A stretch of 64,000 bases of DNA from Bacteroidales bacterium (GTDB lineage: Bacteria; Bacteroidota; Bacteroidia; Bacteroidales; WCHB1-69): contig JAKSMC010000017.1 of NCBI GenBank assembly GCA_024400835.1, positions 1-64,000 on the forward strand, written 5' to 3'. Both the position numbers and the translations under genes were made by a program. The notes beneath the pieces were generated by a model, which was not told the origin of the DNA, did not search any database, and saw only the letters and a program-made list of their open reading frames with translations. Within the stretch, counting starts at the first letter, position 1, and every line of letters starts with the position of its first letter. Positions 24,643 through 33,792 of the stretch are shown here, in pieces.

Positions 24643-26154
24643 TTAAGACAATGACCATTCAGCGCCGTCTTTGGTGTCCTTGACGGAGATGCCGGCATCT
24701 TTGAGGTCGTCACGGATTTTGTCGGAAATAGCCCAGTTCTTGTTGGCCTTGGCATCTTGGCGGATGGCCAGTACCAACTGCATAACTTTGTCCAATGTGT
24801 CTGTGCCATCTTGGCCACCGACAACAACAGTTTCTCGCTTCATGCCCAGAATGTCGAAGAAGAACGTACGGAAGTTGTCCTGCAGGAGTTTGATGTCTTC
24901 GGCTGTCAGCGTTGCGTGGCCGTCTTTCACAGCGTTGATGATGCGGGATGCTTCGAAAAGCTCTGCAATAACCTTCGGGCTGTTGAAGTCGTCGTTCATA
25001 GCCTCGTAACATCTAACAATCCAAGCTTCGATGTCCTCCGTGGACTTGTCGGAAGCTTTGAGTTTGTCCAAACTTCTTTCAGCGGCATAGAGTTTTTCCA
25101 TACCCTTTTCGGCAGACTGGAGAGCCTCGTTGCTGAAATCGACGGTGCCGCGATAATGTGCCTGCAATACGAAGAAGCGGATAGTCATAGGGGAGTAGGC
25201 CTGCTCAAGCATTTCCTTGCCATTGCTGTCGATGTGACTTCCTTGGAAGAACTCATTAAGTGTGATGAAGTTGCCCAGAGATTTGCCCATCTTTTGACCG
25301 TTGATGGTAATCATATTGTTGTGCATCCAATAGCGAACAGAGGAGTTGCCGTTGGCCACGGTGCTTTGGCAGATTTCAGATTCATGGTGCGGGAATAAGA
25401 GGTCCATGCCGCCGCCATGGATGTCGAATTGTTCGCCCAAGTATTTGGTGCTCATAGCCGTACATTCGATATGCCAGCCCGGGAAGCCAACGCTCCACGG
25501 AGAATTCCAGCGCATGATGTGCTCCGGTGCAGCCTTCTTCCACAGCGCAAAGTCTGCGGGGTTGCGTTTCTCGCTTTGGCCGTCCAACTCACGGGTGTTA
25601 GAGATCAATTCGTCAAGCACGCGGCCGGAAAGTTTGCCGTAGCCGAAGTCCTTGTCAAATTTAGCGACATCGAAATACACAGAGCCCTCAGACACGTAGG
25701 CATAGCCTTTGTCAAGGATTTTCTGGACCATCTCGATTTGTTCGATGATATGGCCGGAAGCGCGCGGCTCAATGGACGGGCCCTTGACGTTGAGGGCATC
25801 CATAGCGCGATGGTAGCTGTCCATGTAGTATTGGGCGACTTCCATCGGTTCCAACTGCTCCAATCTTGCTTTCTTTGCAATCTTGTCTTCGCCTTCGTCA
25901 GCATCATGTTCCAGATGGCCCACGTCCGTAATGTTGCGAACATAGCGAACTTTGTATCCGATATGGGTTAAATATCTGAAAACGAGGTCGAAAGTCACTG
26001 CTGGGCGAGCATGGCCGAGGTGCGGTTCTCCGTACACAGTCGGACCGCAGACATAGAGGCCGATGTGGTCTTCGACGATTGGTTTGAGTAGTTCTTTCTG
26101 CTTGGAAAGGGTGTTGAAAATGAGCACTTTGCCTTTGTTGTCTGATATTGTCAT
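24643..26154 (-). CDS. cysS: cysteinyl-tRNA synthetase
   Basis: 503 residues, class Ia synthetase that charges tRNA-Cys. Zinc ligand Cys36 opens [16 protein letters not shown], which also holds the HIGH motif (HLGH). Further zinc ligands are in [11 protein letters not shown] and LLFPHHESE. The KMSKS loop is seen as [17 protein letters not shown]-like helical domain and a C-terminal anticodon-binding region complete the normal length. Twelve bp separate it from the upstream acyl-CoA synthetase gene, so they form an operon. Confidence 0.97.
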   Translation of the reverse strand: MTISDNKGKVLIFNTLSKQKELLKPIVEDHIGLYVCGPTVYGEPHLGHARPAVTFDLVFRYLTHIGYKVRYVRNITDVGHLEHDADEGEDKIAKKARLEQLEPMEVAQYYMDSYHRAMDALNVKGPSIEPRASGHIIEQIEMVQKILDKGYAYVSEGSVYFDVAKFDKDFGYGKLSGRVLDELISNTRELDGQSEKRNPADFALWKKAAPEHIMRWNSPWSVGFPGWHIECTAMSTKYLGEQFDIHGGGMDLLFPHHESEICQSTVANGNSSVRYWMHNNMITINGQKMGKSLGNFITLNEFFQGSHIDSNGKEMLEQAYSPMTIRFFVLQAHYRGTVDFSNEALQSAEKGMEKLYAAERSLDKLKASDKSTEDIEAWIVRCYEAMNDDFNSPKVIAELFEASRIINAVKDGHATLTAEDIKLLQDNFRTFFFDILGMKRETVVVGGQDGTDTLDKVMQLVLAIRQDAKANKNWAISDKIRDDLKDAGISVKDTKDGAEWSLS

Positions 26155-26166
26155 AGTTGTATGTTA

Positions 26167-27930
26167 TTAACTGAAAAGTTGTTCGATTTGTTCTTGATAT
26201 TTGTTGAGCAGCATATTGCGTTTCAATTTGAGGGTAGGGGTTAGTTCGCCGGTGGCGACGGACCATTCGTAGCCAATTAGTATGAAGCGTTTGACTTTCT
26301 CGGTATCGCCGAAGAAGCCATTGTATTCGTCCACAATCTTCTTGAATTTCTTCAACACTTCGGGATGCTTGATCATCTCCTCATTGGTAGTGTATGCGAT
26401 ATCTTTGGAATGGCACCAGGCGCGCAAGTCGTGGAAATTGGGAATGATGAGTGCGGCGGCATACTGCTTGTTTTCGCCAACTACCATAATATTGTCAATG
26501 AGCAGATCTTCAGCGAATTTGTTCTCAATAATGGTAGGGACGACATATTTGCCGAAGGCGGTTTTGAACATTTCCTTTTTGCGGCCGGTGATTTTAAGGC
26601 GGCCTTCAGGAGTGAGTTTGCCGAGGTCTCCGGTATGGAACCAACCGTCTTGGTCGATAGCCTCTTTGGTCAAGTCGTCGGCTTTATAGTAGCCTTTCAT
26701 GACGTGCCCGCCTTTGGCAAGGATTTCGCCATCCTCAGCGATTTTCACGGATGTGCCTGGCAGCACAGGACCGGCTGTGCCAAATTCCACACCACCTTTG
26801 AAGAAGTTGCTTACAGCAATGACGGGAGACGTCTCTGACGTGCCATAGCCCTCCAACACGGGAATGCCCATTGCCCAGAAAATCCGGGAGATACGCGGCT
26901 GGATAGCGGCGCCGCCCGTCACAATGACGCGCAGGTTTTCACCGAACACAGCCTTCCACTGGTTGAGCACCAGTTTGCGCATGATCTTGAGCTTTCTATA
27001 ATAGGACTTCTTCTTATTGAAATCATATTCCAGCGCCAAATCGTTGGCCTTGAAGAACAATTTCCGCTTGATGCCCTTCAGCTTCCGACCTTTTTGCAGA
27101 ATCCTATCATAGATTTTTTCAAGAAGTCGGGGCACCGTGGTGAAAATCGTAGGATTGACCTCCTGCATGTTGTCCGTGATTTTGGCCAGGTTTTCAGCAT
27201 AATAGACTGGAAGTCCGAGATACTGCCACGAGTAGTTCATCATGCGTTCGTACACATGGCAGAGCGGCAGATAGCTGAGCACGCGGTTCAAATCGTTGGG
27301 GGTTGGAATAATGGGCAAAATGCCCTTGACATTGGTCAGGAAGTTGTTGTGCGTCAGCATCACACCTTTCGGATTGCCTGTTGTGCCGGACGTATAAACG
27401 ATAGATACGACGTCGTCAGGCGTAATGCTGTCCTTGATCTCCTGAAGATACTGGGGAGCAGGATTGACACGGCCGAGTTCGATGACTTCGTTAAGATGTC
27501 GATAGCCTCGAAGATTTCGGAAAGTGTACACTTTATCCGTCAGTCCTGGAATGTTTGAGATGACATTGGTGATTTTACGCAACAGTTCCCAGCCAGAGAC
27601 GAATATCAGCTTGATATCGGCGTGGTGGAGGATATAGTTGTAGTCGCTCTCACTGATTGTCGGATAGATGGCCACGTGGATGGCTCCGATTTGCATGATG
27701 GCCATGTCCAAAAAGTTCCATTCCGGACGATTGGGTGTGATAGTCGCAATACAGTCGCCTTTTTTAATGCCGAGCTGCAGGAGACCATACGAAATATTGT
27801 TGACTTTGGTGAGATAATCCTGAGAACTATGCTTCACCCAAATGCCATTTTCCTTGCCACAGATGGCGTCATCGTGGGGAAACTCGCGCACATTGCGCTC
27901 CAGCATGTCAAATAGTCGGGTAACTTCCAT
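26167..27930 (-). CDS. long-chain acyl-CoA synthetase, paralogue 2
   Basis: 587 residues. AMP-binding loop YTSGTTGNPKGVML, adenine-pocket motif LEGYGTSETSPVIAV, and GWFHTGDLGKL, then ITGRKKEMFKTAFGKYV. Soluble and probably membrane-associated in the cytoplasm. It is co-transcribed with cysS (12 bp apart), which suggests steady housekeeping expression rather than fatty-acid induction. The start is ATG at 27930 with a TATATTTG -7 box 23 bp upstream. Confidence 0.9.
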   Translation of the reverse strand: MEVTRLFDMLERNVREFPHDDAICGKENGIWVKHSSQDYLTKVNNISYGLLQLGIKKGDCIATITPNRPEWNFLDMAIMQIGAIHVAIYPTISESDYNYILHHADIKLIFVSGWELLRKITNVISNIPGLTDKVYTFRNLRGYRHLNEVIELGRVNPAPQYLQEIKDSITPDDVVSIVYTSGTTGNPKGVMLTHNNFLTNVKGILPIIPTPNDLNRVLSYLPLCHVYERMMNYSWQYLGLPVYYAENLAKITDNMQEVNPTIFTTVPRLLEKIYDRILQKGRKLKGIKRKLFFKANDLALEYDFNKKKSYYRKLKIMRKLVLNQWKAVFGENLRVIVTGGAAIQPRISRIFWAMGIPVLEGYGTSETSPVIAVSNFFKGGVEFGTAGPVLPGTSVKIAEDGEILAKGGHVMKGYYKADDLTKEAIDQDGWFHTGDLGKLTPEGRLKITGRKKEMFKTAFGKYVVPTIIENKFAEDLLIDNIMVVGENKQYAAALIIPNFHDLRAWCHSKDIAYTTNEEMIKHPEVLKKFKKIVDEYNGFFGDTEKVKRFILIGYEWSVATGELTPTLKLKRNMLLNKYQEQIEQLFS

Positions 27931-27952
27931 TTTACTGAAACTTTAAGGGCGG

Positions 27953-27960
27953 CAAATATA
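27953..27960 (-). promoter_or_regulatory. -7 box for acyl-CoA synthetase 2-cysS operon
   Basis: TATATTTG on the minus strand, preceded by a GTATATTT-type T-rich stretch. Confidence 0.6.
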
Positions 27961-27999
27961 CAAAAAAAGTTGCGGATACTCGTAGCGGCAAAGTCAGTA

Positions 28000-28608
28000 T
28001 CAGATAGAATGTTTGATGTTCACCATAATTTCGGAGAGCATGTTTTTCGCACGAAGAAGTTGGATTTTTACATTCGACAGACTGATGTCCAAAGTTTGTG
28101 CTATTTCCTCGTAAGAAAGCTCGTCATAGTAGCGTAGCTCAATGACTTTGCGATATTTGTCCGGCAGTTGCGTAACGGCCAGCCGTAGCATTTGAATACG
28201 CTGTTTGTCAATGACCTCTTGCTCTGGCGTTGGGGTGCTGTTCGATTCAGAACGATCAATGAGCAGCTCCGTATCCATTTCGTAAAGGTCATTGTCAACG
28301 CACTGCGGGGAGTTGTTCTTATGTCGGATGTAATCAATGCTGTTGTTCAGTGCAATACGGAACAACCATGTGGAGAACGCATATTTAGGCGTGTATTTGT
28401 CGAGATAGCGGAAAGCCTTGCCAAAGGTCTCCAAAGTCAGGTCTTCAGCATCGTCACTGTTCTTGACGATTTTTATCAGCATGTAATAGATGCTGTCTCG
28501 GTAGAGTCGCATCAGTTCCGCATACGCACTTTGATCATTTTCCTCAAGCGCACGACGCAGCAAGACGTAGTCTCGTTTGGCTTTATCTGTTGTACAGGGA
28601 TTTTCCAT
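28000..28608 (-). CDS. ECF-type sigma-70 family RNA polymerase sigma factor
   Basis: 202 residues. Region 2 is visible as DDAEDLTLETFGKAFRYLD and YAFSTWLFRIALNNSIDYIR; region 4 as LPDKYRKVIELRYYDELSYE then IAQTLDISLSNVKIQLLRAK, a helix-turn-helix. A ~35-residue acidic linker (with DRSESNSTPTPEQEV) joins them. No anti-sigma factor is encoded next to it, so control may be elsewhere or transcriptional. It starts 9 bp after the upstream GT2 stop, in the same operon. Confidence 0.92.
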   Translation of the reverse strand: MENPCTTDKAKRDYVLLRRALEENDQSAYAELMRLYRDSIYYMLIKIVKNSDDAEDLTLETFGKAFRYLDKYTPKYAFSTWLFRIALNNSIDYIRHKNNSPQCVDNDLYEMDTELLIDRSESNSTPTPEQEVIDKQRIQMLRLAVTQLPDKYRKVIELRYYDELSYEEIAQTLDISLSNVKIQLLRAKNMLSEIMVNIKHSI

Positions 28609-28617
28609 GATTGAAGT

Positions 28618-29760
28618 CTATCGTGTTGAACTTGAAAATCTTTCGTGATGTAATTGGGCAGCCAGATAGTAAATCGGATTTAAGAAGGCAAAAATCAGAT
28701 CGTAAAGGAGTAGGGCAGGGATGACCTGCTTTTCCTGGAGTTTCTTGGCTGCAAAACCGAAGACGAAGTACTGGCTGATGAGACGAAGAGCAATAATGCC
28801 CAACGTCACAGAAAGCAGGACGATATCAGAATAAGTGAAGATGACGGCCAGAGCCAAAGTGACGTAAAACAGGAAATTGACAACGCCGAAGCCGTTGAGC
28901 AGCAGCCTGTTTTTCAACGTGTTGTATTTGCGGGTGAAATAAAGGCCTTCCTTATGGTCGCGCCAATAACGGTGGTTGGTACCACGTTGGAGAACAGTGG
29001 TGGCTTCGGGAGCGAACTCTATGGCCGTATTGTTCTTGTTTGCCGCACGAGAGATGAAGATGTCCTCATCACCATAGCTGATGTGGTTGTGGGCAGCAAA
29101 GCCTCTTTGTGCGTCAAACAGAGAAGACACGAACGCAAGGTTCTTGTTGTCACCACGGTAGGTGGAGTGAATGCGGGCCAAGGAGAAGTACTCCATAGCA
29201 TTGAAGAGCGTATCGAAATGGAGCAGCCTGTTGAACGGGTTGTTACGTTTTTCATAAGTGCTGTAGCCAAGAACTATTTTCTTTTGGCCGACGAAGTTCT
29301 GAGCCATACGCTCAATCCAGTGCGTGGAAGTAGGGGAGCATTCCGGATCGGTAATGATGATATGCTCGTGGGACGCGCAACGGATGCCCATGGACAGGGC
29401 GAATTTCTTGCCCCGAATCGTAGTGACTGCAGTCTCCAGGTCGACAATCTTGATGTTTTTGTACTGCTGCTGATATTCGAGGATCAGCAACTTTGTCTCA
29501 TCTTGGGAATTGTCGTTGACCATGACGATTTCGAAGTCATCATACTGCTGGTTGAGCAGACGCGGAAGGGTCTTAAGTAGGACGCTGGCCGCATCTTTGA
29601 CGACCATTACAACAGACACTGGGACCTGCTGGATGGCTACGGCTTTCTTCTTTTTCATAAAAGAAAATCTGGCGAAAACAACATAGTAATATACTAATTC
29701 TATGAAAGTTATAGCGCCGAAAAGCACAAGAAAAAATATCGGAAGATACTCTTCGAACAT
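28618..29760 (-). CDS. membrane-bound GT2 family glycosyltransferase
   Basis: 380 residues. One N-terminal helix (FFLVLFGAITFIELVYYYVV) precedes a GT-A domain (VPVSVVMVVKDAASVLLKTL; FEIVMVNDNSQD; HIIITDPECSPTS in place of the usual DxD). There are about three C-terminal helices (VVNFLFYVTLALAVIFTYSD; IVLLSVTLGIIALRLI). The layout resembles processive or lipid glycosyltransferases. The operon partner is an ECF sigma factor. A -7 box TACTTTTG (minus, 29792-29799) lies 31 bp upstream and is divergent with tgt. Confidence 0.85.
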   Translation of the reverse strand: MFEEYLPIFFLVLFGAITFIELVYYYVVFARFSFMKKKKAVAIQQVPVSVVMVVKDAASVLLKTLPRLLNQQYDDFEIVMVNDNSQDETKLLILEYQQQYKNIKIVDLETAVTTIRGKKFALSMGIRCASHEHIIITDPECSPTSTHWIERMAQNFVGQKKIVLGYSTYEKRNNPFNRLLHFDTLFNAMEYFSLARIHSTYRGDNKNLAFVSSLFDAQRGFAAHNHISYGDEDIFISRAANKNNTAIEFAPEATTVLQRGTNHRYWRDHKEGLYFTRKYNTLKNRLLLNGFGVVNFLFYVTLALAVIFTYSDIVLLSVTLGIIALRLISQYFVFGFAAKKLQEKQVIPALLLYDLIFAFLNPIYYLAAQLHHERFSSSTR

Positions 29761-29791
29761 AGGTTAATAGGTTGGTTTGGTTTAGGTTTTG

Positions 29792-29830
29792 CAAAAGTAT
29801 TTTTTTGCTTTGAATAAAATGTTATTTTTG
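29792..29830. promoter_or_regulatory. divergent promoters, GT2-sigma operon and tgt
   Basis: Minus-strand TACTTTTG at 29792-29799 serves the glycosyltransferase; plus-strand TATTTTTG at 29823-29830 serves tgt, 19 bp before its ATG. The boxes are only 23 bp apart. Confidence 0.6.
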
Positions 29831-29849
29831 CGCGCAATTTACTAACAAG

Positions 29850-30983
29850 ATGAAGTTTATAATAAACAGCAAAGACGAGAAGAGCCATGCCCGCGCTGGC
29901 GTGATTACTACTGCACACGGAGAGATTGAAACCCCGATATTCATGCCGGTAGGCACACTCGGGGCCGTGAAGGCTCTCCACATGAAGAACCTGAAGGATG
30001 ATGTAAAAGCCCAAATCATCCTCGGCAATACATATCATTTATATATGCGTCCTGGAACTGACGTGCTGGAACAAGCCGGAGGTCTGCACAAATTCAACGG
30101 GTGGGACAAGCCCATCCTTACCGACAGCGGCGGATTCCAGGTGTTCTCCCTGAGCCACAGACGCAAAATCGACCCCGAAGAAGGTGTCTGGTTCCAATCC
30201 CATATCGACGGATCACGCCACCTCTTCAGCCCGGAGAAGGTTATGGATATCGAACGCTCCATCGGCGCCGACATCATCATGCAGTTTGACGAATGCATCC
30301 CTTATCCGTGCGAATACAATTATGCTAATAAATCCATGGAGACGACGTTCAAATGGCTGAAACGATGCATCAAACGCCTGGACGAAGTAGAACCGCTCTA
30401 TGGCTACGAGCAGACCCTTTTCCCCATCGTACAGGGCGGCACATATCACGATTTGCGTATCAAATCTGCTGAGTATGTGGCATCTATGAACTGCGACGGC
30501 AATGCCATCGGTGGGGTAGCGGTAGGGGAGCCCACCGACAAAATGTACGAAATTGCCGAGTTGTGCTGCAGCGTGCTGCCTGAGGACAAACCACGTTATC
30601 TTATGGGCGTCGGCACTCCGGCCAACATCATCGAAAGCATCGCCTTAGGTGTGGATATGTTCGACTGCGTGATGCCTACACGTAACGGCCGCAACGGCAT
30701 GATTTTCACCTGGGACGGCATTATGAATATGCGCAACGAAAAATGGAAATATGATTTCACTCCGATTGATGCCAACAGCGATTTGTTTGCCGACCGTGAG
30801 TATTCGCGCGCTTACTTGCGTCACATGTACGTGTCTGACGAAATTCTCGGACCGATGATCGGCAGCATCCACAATTTGCATTTTTATCTGGATCTTGTAA
30901 AAACTGCCAGAAAGAAAATTCTCGAAGGAACGTTCGCATCCTGGAAAAACGAAATTGTCCCGAAGATATCCGCGAGATTGTAA
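29850..30983 (+). CDS. tgt: queuine/preQ1 tRNA-ribosyltransferase
   Basis: 377 residues. It exchanges the wobble guanine of GUN anticodons for preQ1. The active-site Asp is in TDSGGFQVFS (residues 91-100) and the nucleophile Asp in MFDCVMPTRNGRNG (about 272); GGVAVGEP is present. The usual structural zinc site (C-x-C-x2-C plus His) is absent: the corresponding stretch reads ANSDLFADREYS, with no Cys, before RAYLRHM. From memory other Bacteroidetes TGTs also lack these cysteines, so this may be a clade feature and not inactivation. The unit ends at a strong hairpin. Confidence 0.95.
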   Translation: MKFIINSKDEKSHARAGVITTAHGEIETPIFMPVGTLGAVKALHMKNLKDDVKAQIILGNTYHLYMRPGTDVLEQAGGLHKFNGWDKPILTDSGGFQVFSLSHRRKIDPEEGVWFQSHIDGSRHLFSPEKVMDIERSIGADIIMQFDECIPYPCEYNYANKSMETTFKWLKRCIKRLDEVEPLYGYEQTLFPIVQGGTYHDLRIKSAEYVASMNCDGNAIGGVAVGEPTDKMYEIAELCCSVLPEDKPRYLMGVGTPANIIESIALGVDMFDCVMPTRNGRNGMIFTWDGIMNMRNEKWKYDFTPIDANSDLFADREYSRAYLRHMYVSDEILGPMIGSIHNLHFYLDLVKTARKKILEGTFASWKNEIVPKISARL

Positions 30984-31010
30984 AAATCAAATTTCTCGCT
31001 CAACTATACA

Positions 31011-31051
31011 CATCGCGTTGAAAATCCAATTCTCAGCGCGATGTTTTTTTT
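31011..31051 (+). terminator. tgt terminator
   Basis: CATCGCGTTGA and TCAGCGCGATG form the stem, followed by nine T. Confidence 0.85.
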
Positions 31052-31103
31052 ACAACAAAACCCATCCATAGCATCTATTTTATCCATTCCCCAAAAAAGT
31101 CAT

Positions 31104-31133
31104 ATTTGTCCTATAATTTATATTATGTTAAAT
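31104..31133. repeat. divergent copy of the dispersed motif
   Basis: ATTTGTCCTATAATTTATAT then TATGTTAAAT resembles the 34-bp motif (TTTGCGTCCTATTATTTTCT then TTATGTTAAA). It lies between the tgt and GT2 terminators. The match is weaker than the others. Confidence 0.35.
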
Positions 31134-31154
31134 AGGATTTTTAGAGAACAAAAA

Positions 31155-31177
31155 AGGGGCGTTTCATATACGCCCCT
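31155..31177 (-). terminator. terminator of endonuclease-GT2 operon
   Basis: AGGGGCGT-N7-ACGCCCCT, followed on the minus strand by a T run. Confidence 0.8.
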
Positions 31178-31197
31178 ATACATATATATTAATAAAG

Positions 31198-31941
31198 CTA
31201 TTTTGCGCGGATTTCCTTCTTCCACTTGCTCGTCCAGCTTCTGAATTTCAAACCGATGACGCCGAAGATTGCTTCGCGGAAAATACCACCGCTCATCTTT
31301 GACGTACCCATCGTACGGTCGCGGAAAATAATTGGAACTTCAACGAGTTTGAAACCTAACTTATATGCAGTGAACTTCATTTCAATTTGGAAACCGTAGC
31401 CGATATGTTTGATGGCGTCAAAATTTATAGCTTTCAATACATTTGCGCGGTAGCATTTGAAGCCTGCCGTGGTGTCGTGTACAGGAATGCCCAACATCGT
31501 TCTCACGTACATTGAGCCGAAATACGACATCATCAGACGGCCGAGCGGCCAATTCACGACACTGATGCCATTGCAATAACGGGAACCAATGGCCACGTCG
31601 GCATTCTGTTCCACGCATGCATTGTAAAGGCGTTCCAAGTCGTGAGGATCGTGACTGAAGTCGGCATCCATTTCAAACATGAAGTCGTAATTGCGAGCGA
31701 GGCCCCACTTGAAACCGTGGATGTATGCGGTGCCCAGGCCCAATTTGCCACTGCGTTCTTCAATAAACAGCCTACCCTCGAATTCAGGAATAAGGCCTTT
31801 CACAATGTCTGCGGTGCCATCAGGGCTACCGTCGTCAATAATGAGAATATGGACATCAATCAAACCGAAAACTGTTCGGATGATATTTTCGATATTTTCT
31901 TTCTCTTTGTAAGTTGGGATGATTACAAGTCTTTTATCCAT
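31198..31941 (-). CDS. polyprenol monophosphomannose synthase-like GT2
   Basis: 247 residues, close in pattern to DPM1-type enzymes: LVIIPTYKEKENIENII, ILIIDDGSPDGTADIV, MFEMDADFSHDPHDLERL, VAIGSRYCNG, and the characteristic VPIIFRDRTMGTSKMSGGIF. It transfers a hexose (mannose in known members) from a nucleotide sugar to a polyprenyl phosphate at the inner membrane; no membrane helices are needed in this subgroup. It begins 12 bp after the stop of the exonuclease/phosphatase gene, forming a two-gene operon. Confidence 0.9.
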   Translation of the reverse strand: MDKRLVIIPTYKEKENIENIIRTVFGLIDVHILIIDDGSPDGTADIVKGLIPEFEGRLFIEERSGKLGLGTAYIHGFKWGLARNYDFMFEMDADFSHDPHDLERLYNACVEQNADVAIGSRYCNGISVVNWPLGRLMMSYFGSMYVRTMLGIPVHDTTAGFKCYRANVLKAINFDAIKHIGYGFQIEMKFTAYKLGFKLVEVPIIFRDRTMGTSKMSGGIFREAIFGVIGLKFRSWTSKWKKEIRAK

Positions 31942-31953
31942 GATGAATTAATT

Positions 31954-32970
31954 TTATTTCGTAAGGACGATGTAAACCGGAAGGTGGTCGCTGAAGCCGC
32001 CTTGGTAGTTGCCGCCTGCGTATGTTCTGTAGGGATAACCGCGATAGGAACCAGTTTTGGTAAACATGAAATCCTTTCTGAACACGTATGCGGAGTTATA
32101 CTTATACCCTTTCGTTGCGTTAACGAGGCCTGCGGACACAACAATGTTGTCAAGCATTTCCCAAGTGTCACGATAAGCGTAAGAACCAATGCCGTCATGA
32201 TACAGTTTCCACATAGGGTTGAAGAGATCGTTGGCAGCAAGGTCTTTTGCTTTCGGTTTAGCGCCGAGGTTCTCCATAATGGCCTTCGCATTGGGATTGT
32301 CGTTCAAGTCTCCCATAAGAATGAACTTGGCGCCTGGGTGCTTTTGCATTACTTCGTCAGCAATTTGTCTGGACAGGTCGCCTGCGGCGATACGTCCGGG
32401 CAGGCTGCGTTTTTCGCCACCGGATTTGGATGGCCAGTGGTTGACAAGAATATATAATGTATCTGTATTGTCCAAAATTCCGGTCATCAGCCATTGGTCA
32501 CGGGAGATGAATTGGGGTTGGTTAGGCACGACAAGCGGATAAGCGGCGGTATCAAGGAATCTGAAGCGAGACGGATTGTAGAAGAAAGCCACATCCACCC
32601 CTCGCCTATCCGGAGACTCGTGATGGCAGACTTGCAAGTTGTACGGTTTCAGTTTTTCCGTTGCAGCGAGATCTTTCATCACCTGAGCGTTTTCAATTTC
32701 GGAAACACCAAGGACAGCCAAACCGCCGTCAAGTTTCGCAATTTCGGAAATAACGGTTGACAAAGCCTCCAACTTCGCGTTGTATCTTTCAGTATTCCAC
32801 CTGTAATCACCTTCTGGCAAGAACTGCTCGTCGTTTTTGTTCGGATCATTAATTGTATCAAAAAGATTTTCCAAATTATAAAATCCAATGATAGCCTTAT
32901 TGTTTTGTGCGAAGGTAGTAAGAGTAGAAATGATTAGTACCGCAATTACAAGGATGCTCGATTTTTTCAT
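31954..32970 (-). CDS. secreted endonuclease/exonuclease/phosphatase family protein
   Basis: 338 residues with a signal peptide (MKKSSILVIAVLIISTLTTF-A). EEP-fold motifs: IIGFYNLENLFD, then GLAVLGVSEIEN with the metal-binding Glu, ILVNHWPSKSGGE, FILMGDLNDNP with the catalytic Asp/Asn, and the terminal GGFSDHLPVYIVL with the Asp-His pair. Substrate may be DNA, RNA or a phosphoester such as a phospholipid; export suggests an extracytoplasmic target. The start is ATG at 32970, with a TATGTTTG -7 box 20 bp upstream. Confidence 0.88.
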   Translation of the reverse strand: MKKSSILVIAVLIISTLTTFAQNNKAIIGFYNLENLFDTINDPNKNDEQFLPEGDYRWNTERYNAKLEALSTVISEIAKLDGGLAVLGVSEIENAQVMKDLAATEKLKPYNLQVCHHESPDRRGVDVAFFYNPSRFRFLDTAAYPLVVPNQPQFISRDQWLMTGILDNTDTLYILVNHWPSKSGGEKRSLPGRIAAGDLSRQIADEVMQKHPGAKFILMGDLNDNPNAKAIMENLGAKPKAKDLAANDLFNPMWKLYHDGIGSYAYRDTWEMLDNIVVSAGLVNATKGYKYNSAYVFRKDFMFTKTGSYRGYPYRTYAGGNYQGGFSDHLPVYIVLTK

Positions 32971-32989
32971 GCTTAAAAATTTTAGAGCG

Positions 32990-32997
32990 CAAACATA
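32990..32997 (-). promoter_or_regulatory. -7 box for endonuclease-GT2 operon
   Basis: TATGTTTG on the minus strand inside TTTTTTTGTATGTTTGCG, the same core as in the antirepressor promoters but without the second palindrome arm. Confidence 0.6.
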
Positions 32998-33000
32998 CAA

Positions 33001-33038
33001 AAAAAAGTTGTAAGGCCCAATGACCTTACAACTTTTTT
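33001..33038 (-). terminator. terminator after HMA-repeat gene
   Basis: AAAAAAGTTGTAAGG and CCTTACAACTTTTTT pair perfectly over 15 bp. Confidence 0.88.
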
Positions 33039-33069
33039 CTATGACAATATTAGGATTACCTAACAAATC

Positions 33070-33696
33070 TTAGTGTTGGCATTTGTGTTCGCCATTCTGG
33101 CCTTGGCATTGGTGGCTGCATTTGTGGTCGCCGCTTTGGCCTTGGCATTTGTGTTCGCCATTCTGACCTTGGCATTGGTGGCTGCACTTGTTGTCGCCGC
33201 TTTGGCCTTGGCATTTGTGTTCAGCGCTTTGACCCTGGCATTTGTGTTCGCCATTCTGGCCTTGGCATTGGTGGCTGCACTTGTGGTCGCCGCTTTGACC
33301 CTGGCATTTGTGTTCGCCTTCGCCATGTTGGCATTTGTGCTCAGCAGATTTGGCATCACTGCAGGAACCACCGCCTTTGCAACATGCGGGGAGGTTTTCA
33401 CGAGCCTTAGGATCAGCTGCTACGTTGTCTGCATTGTATCCTAACTTGCTGATATCCTTGCGCAATTGGTCAGGATTGGTTTTGTTGGCATCGTATTTGA
33501 TGGTCAAAACAGCCGTCTTTGCATCATAAGTGTACGTTTTAACGCCTTTGAAGAAAGGAACATTCTCGCTGAAACGATCAGCACATTTTTGACAGTTCAA
33601 AGCCGCATTTGTCTTGATTACGACTGATTGTTCTTTTTGAGCATAAGTGCCCATTGTCAGAATGGCCATTAAAGCCAATAAGATGAATTTTTTCAT
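33070..33696 (-). CDS. secreted HMA-domain protein with Cys/His-rich tandem-repeat tail
   Basis: 208 residues. Signal peptide MKKFILLALMAILTMGTYA-Q, then a heavy-metal-associated domain of about 65 residues with the metal-binding pair Cys35-x2-Cys38 (NAALNCQKCADRF) and the usual YDAKTAVLTIKYDANKT strand. From residue ~105 a tail of nine [HN]KC units follows, alternating GEHKCQGQ and GDHKCSHQCQGQ. I count 12 Cys and 13 His in the repeats, besides ACCKGGGSC before them. Such a tail should chelate soft metals (Cu, Zn, Cd, Ni). It follows a TonB receptor gene by 96 bp and ends in a strong terminator, so it is probably a periplasmic or exported metal-sequestering partner of the receptor; metal and direction are unknown. 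Confidence 0.82.
   Translation of the reverse strand: MKKFILLALMAILTMGTYAQKEQSVVIKTNAALNCQKCADRFSENVPFFKGVKTYTYDAKTAVLTIKYDANKTNPDQLRKDISKLGYNADNVAADPKARENLPACCKGGGSCSDAKSAEHKCQHGEGEHKCQGQSGDHKCSHQCQGQNGEHKCQGQSAEHKCQGQSGDNKCSHQCQGQNGEHKCQGQSGDHKCSHQCQGQNGEHKCQH
33073..33345 (-). repeat. in-frame coding tandem repeats of the metal-binding tail
   Basis: DNA units of about 24-36 bp (GAACACAAATGCCAGGG-like) repeat imperfectly. Whole blocks of about 90 bp also recur, pointing to recent expansion. Copy number could vary between strains. Confidence 0.8.
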
Positions 33697-33792
33697 TGTG
33701 TTTTGTTGTTTATAATTATGATAAATTTATGATTTTTCGATAAAGAATTTGCGCTGACTATATTGTTTTATAAAAGTTTAAAATGTTGAAAA

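Noticed and set aside
33073-33444. Hydrophobic repeat protein on the + strand (LALVAAFVVAAL-like)
   Set aside because: Reverse reading of the Cys/His repeats; the minus strand has signal peptide, HMA domain and terminator.
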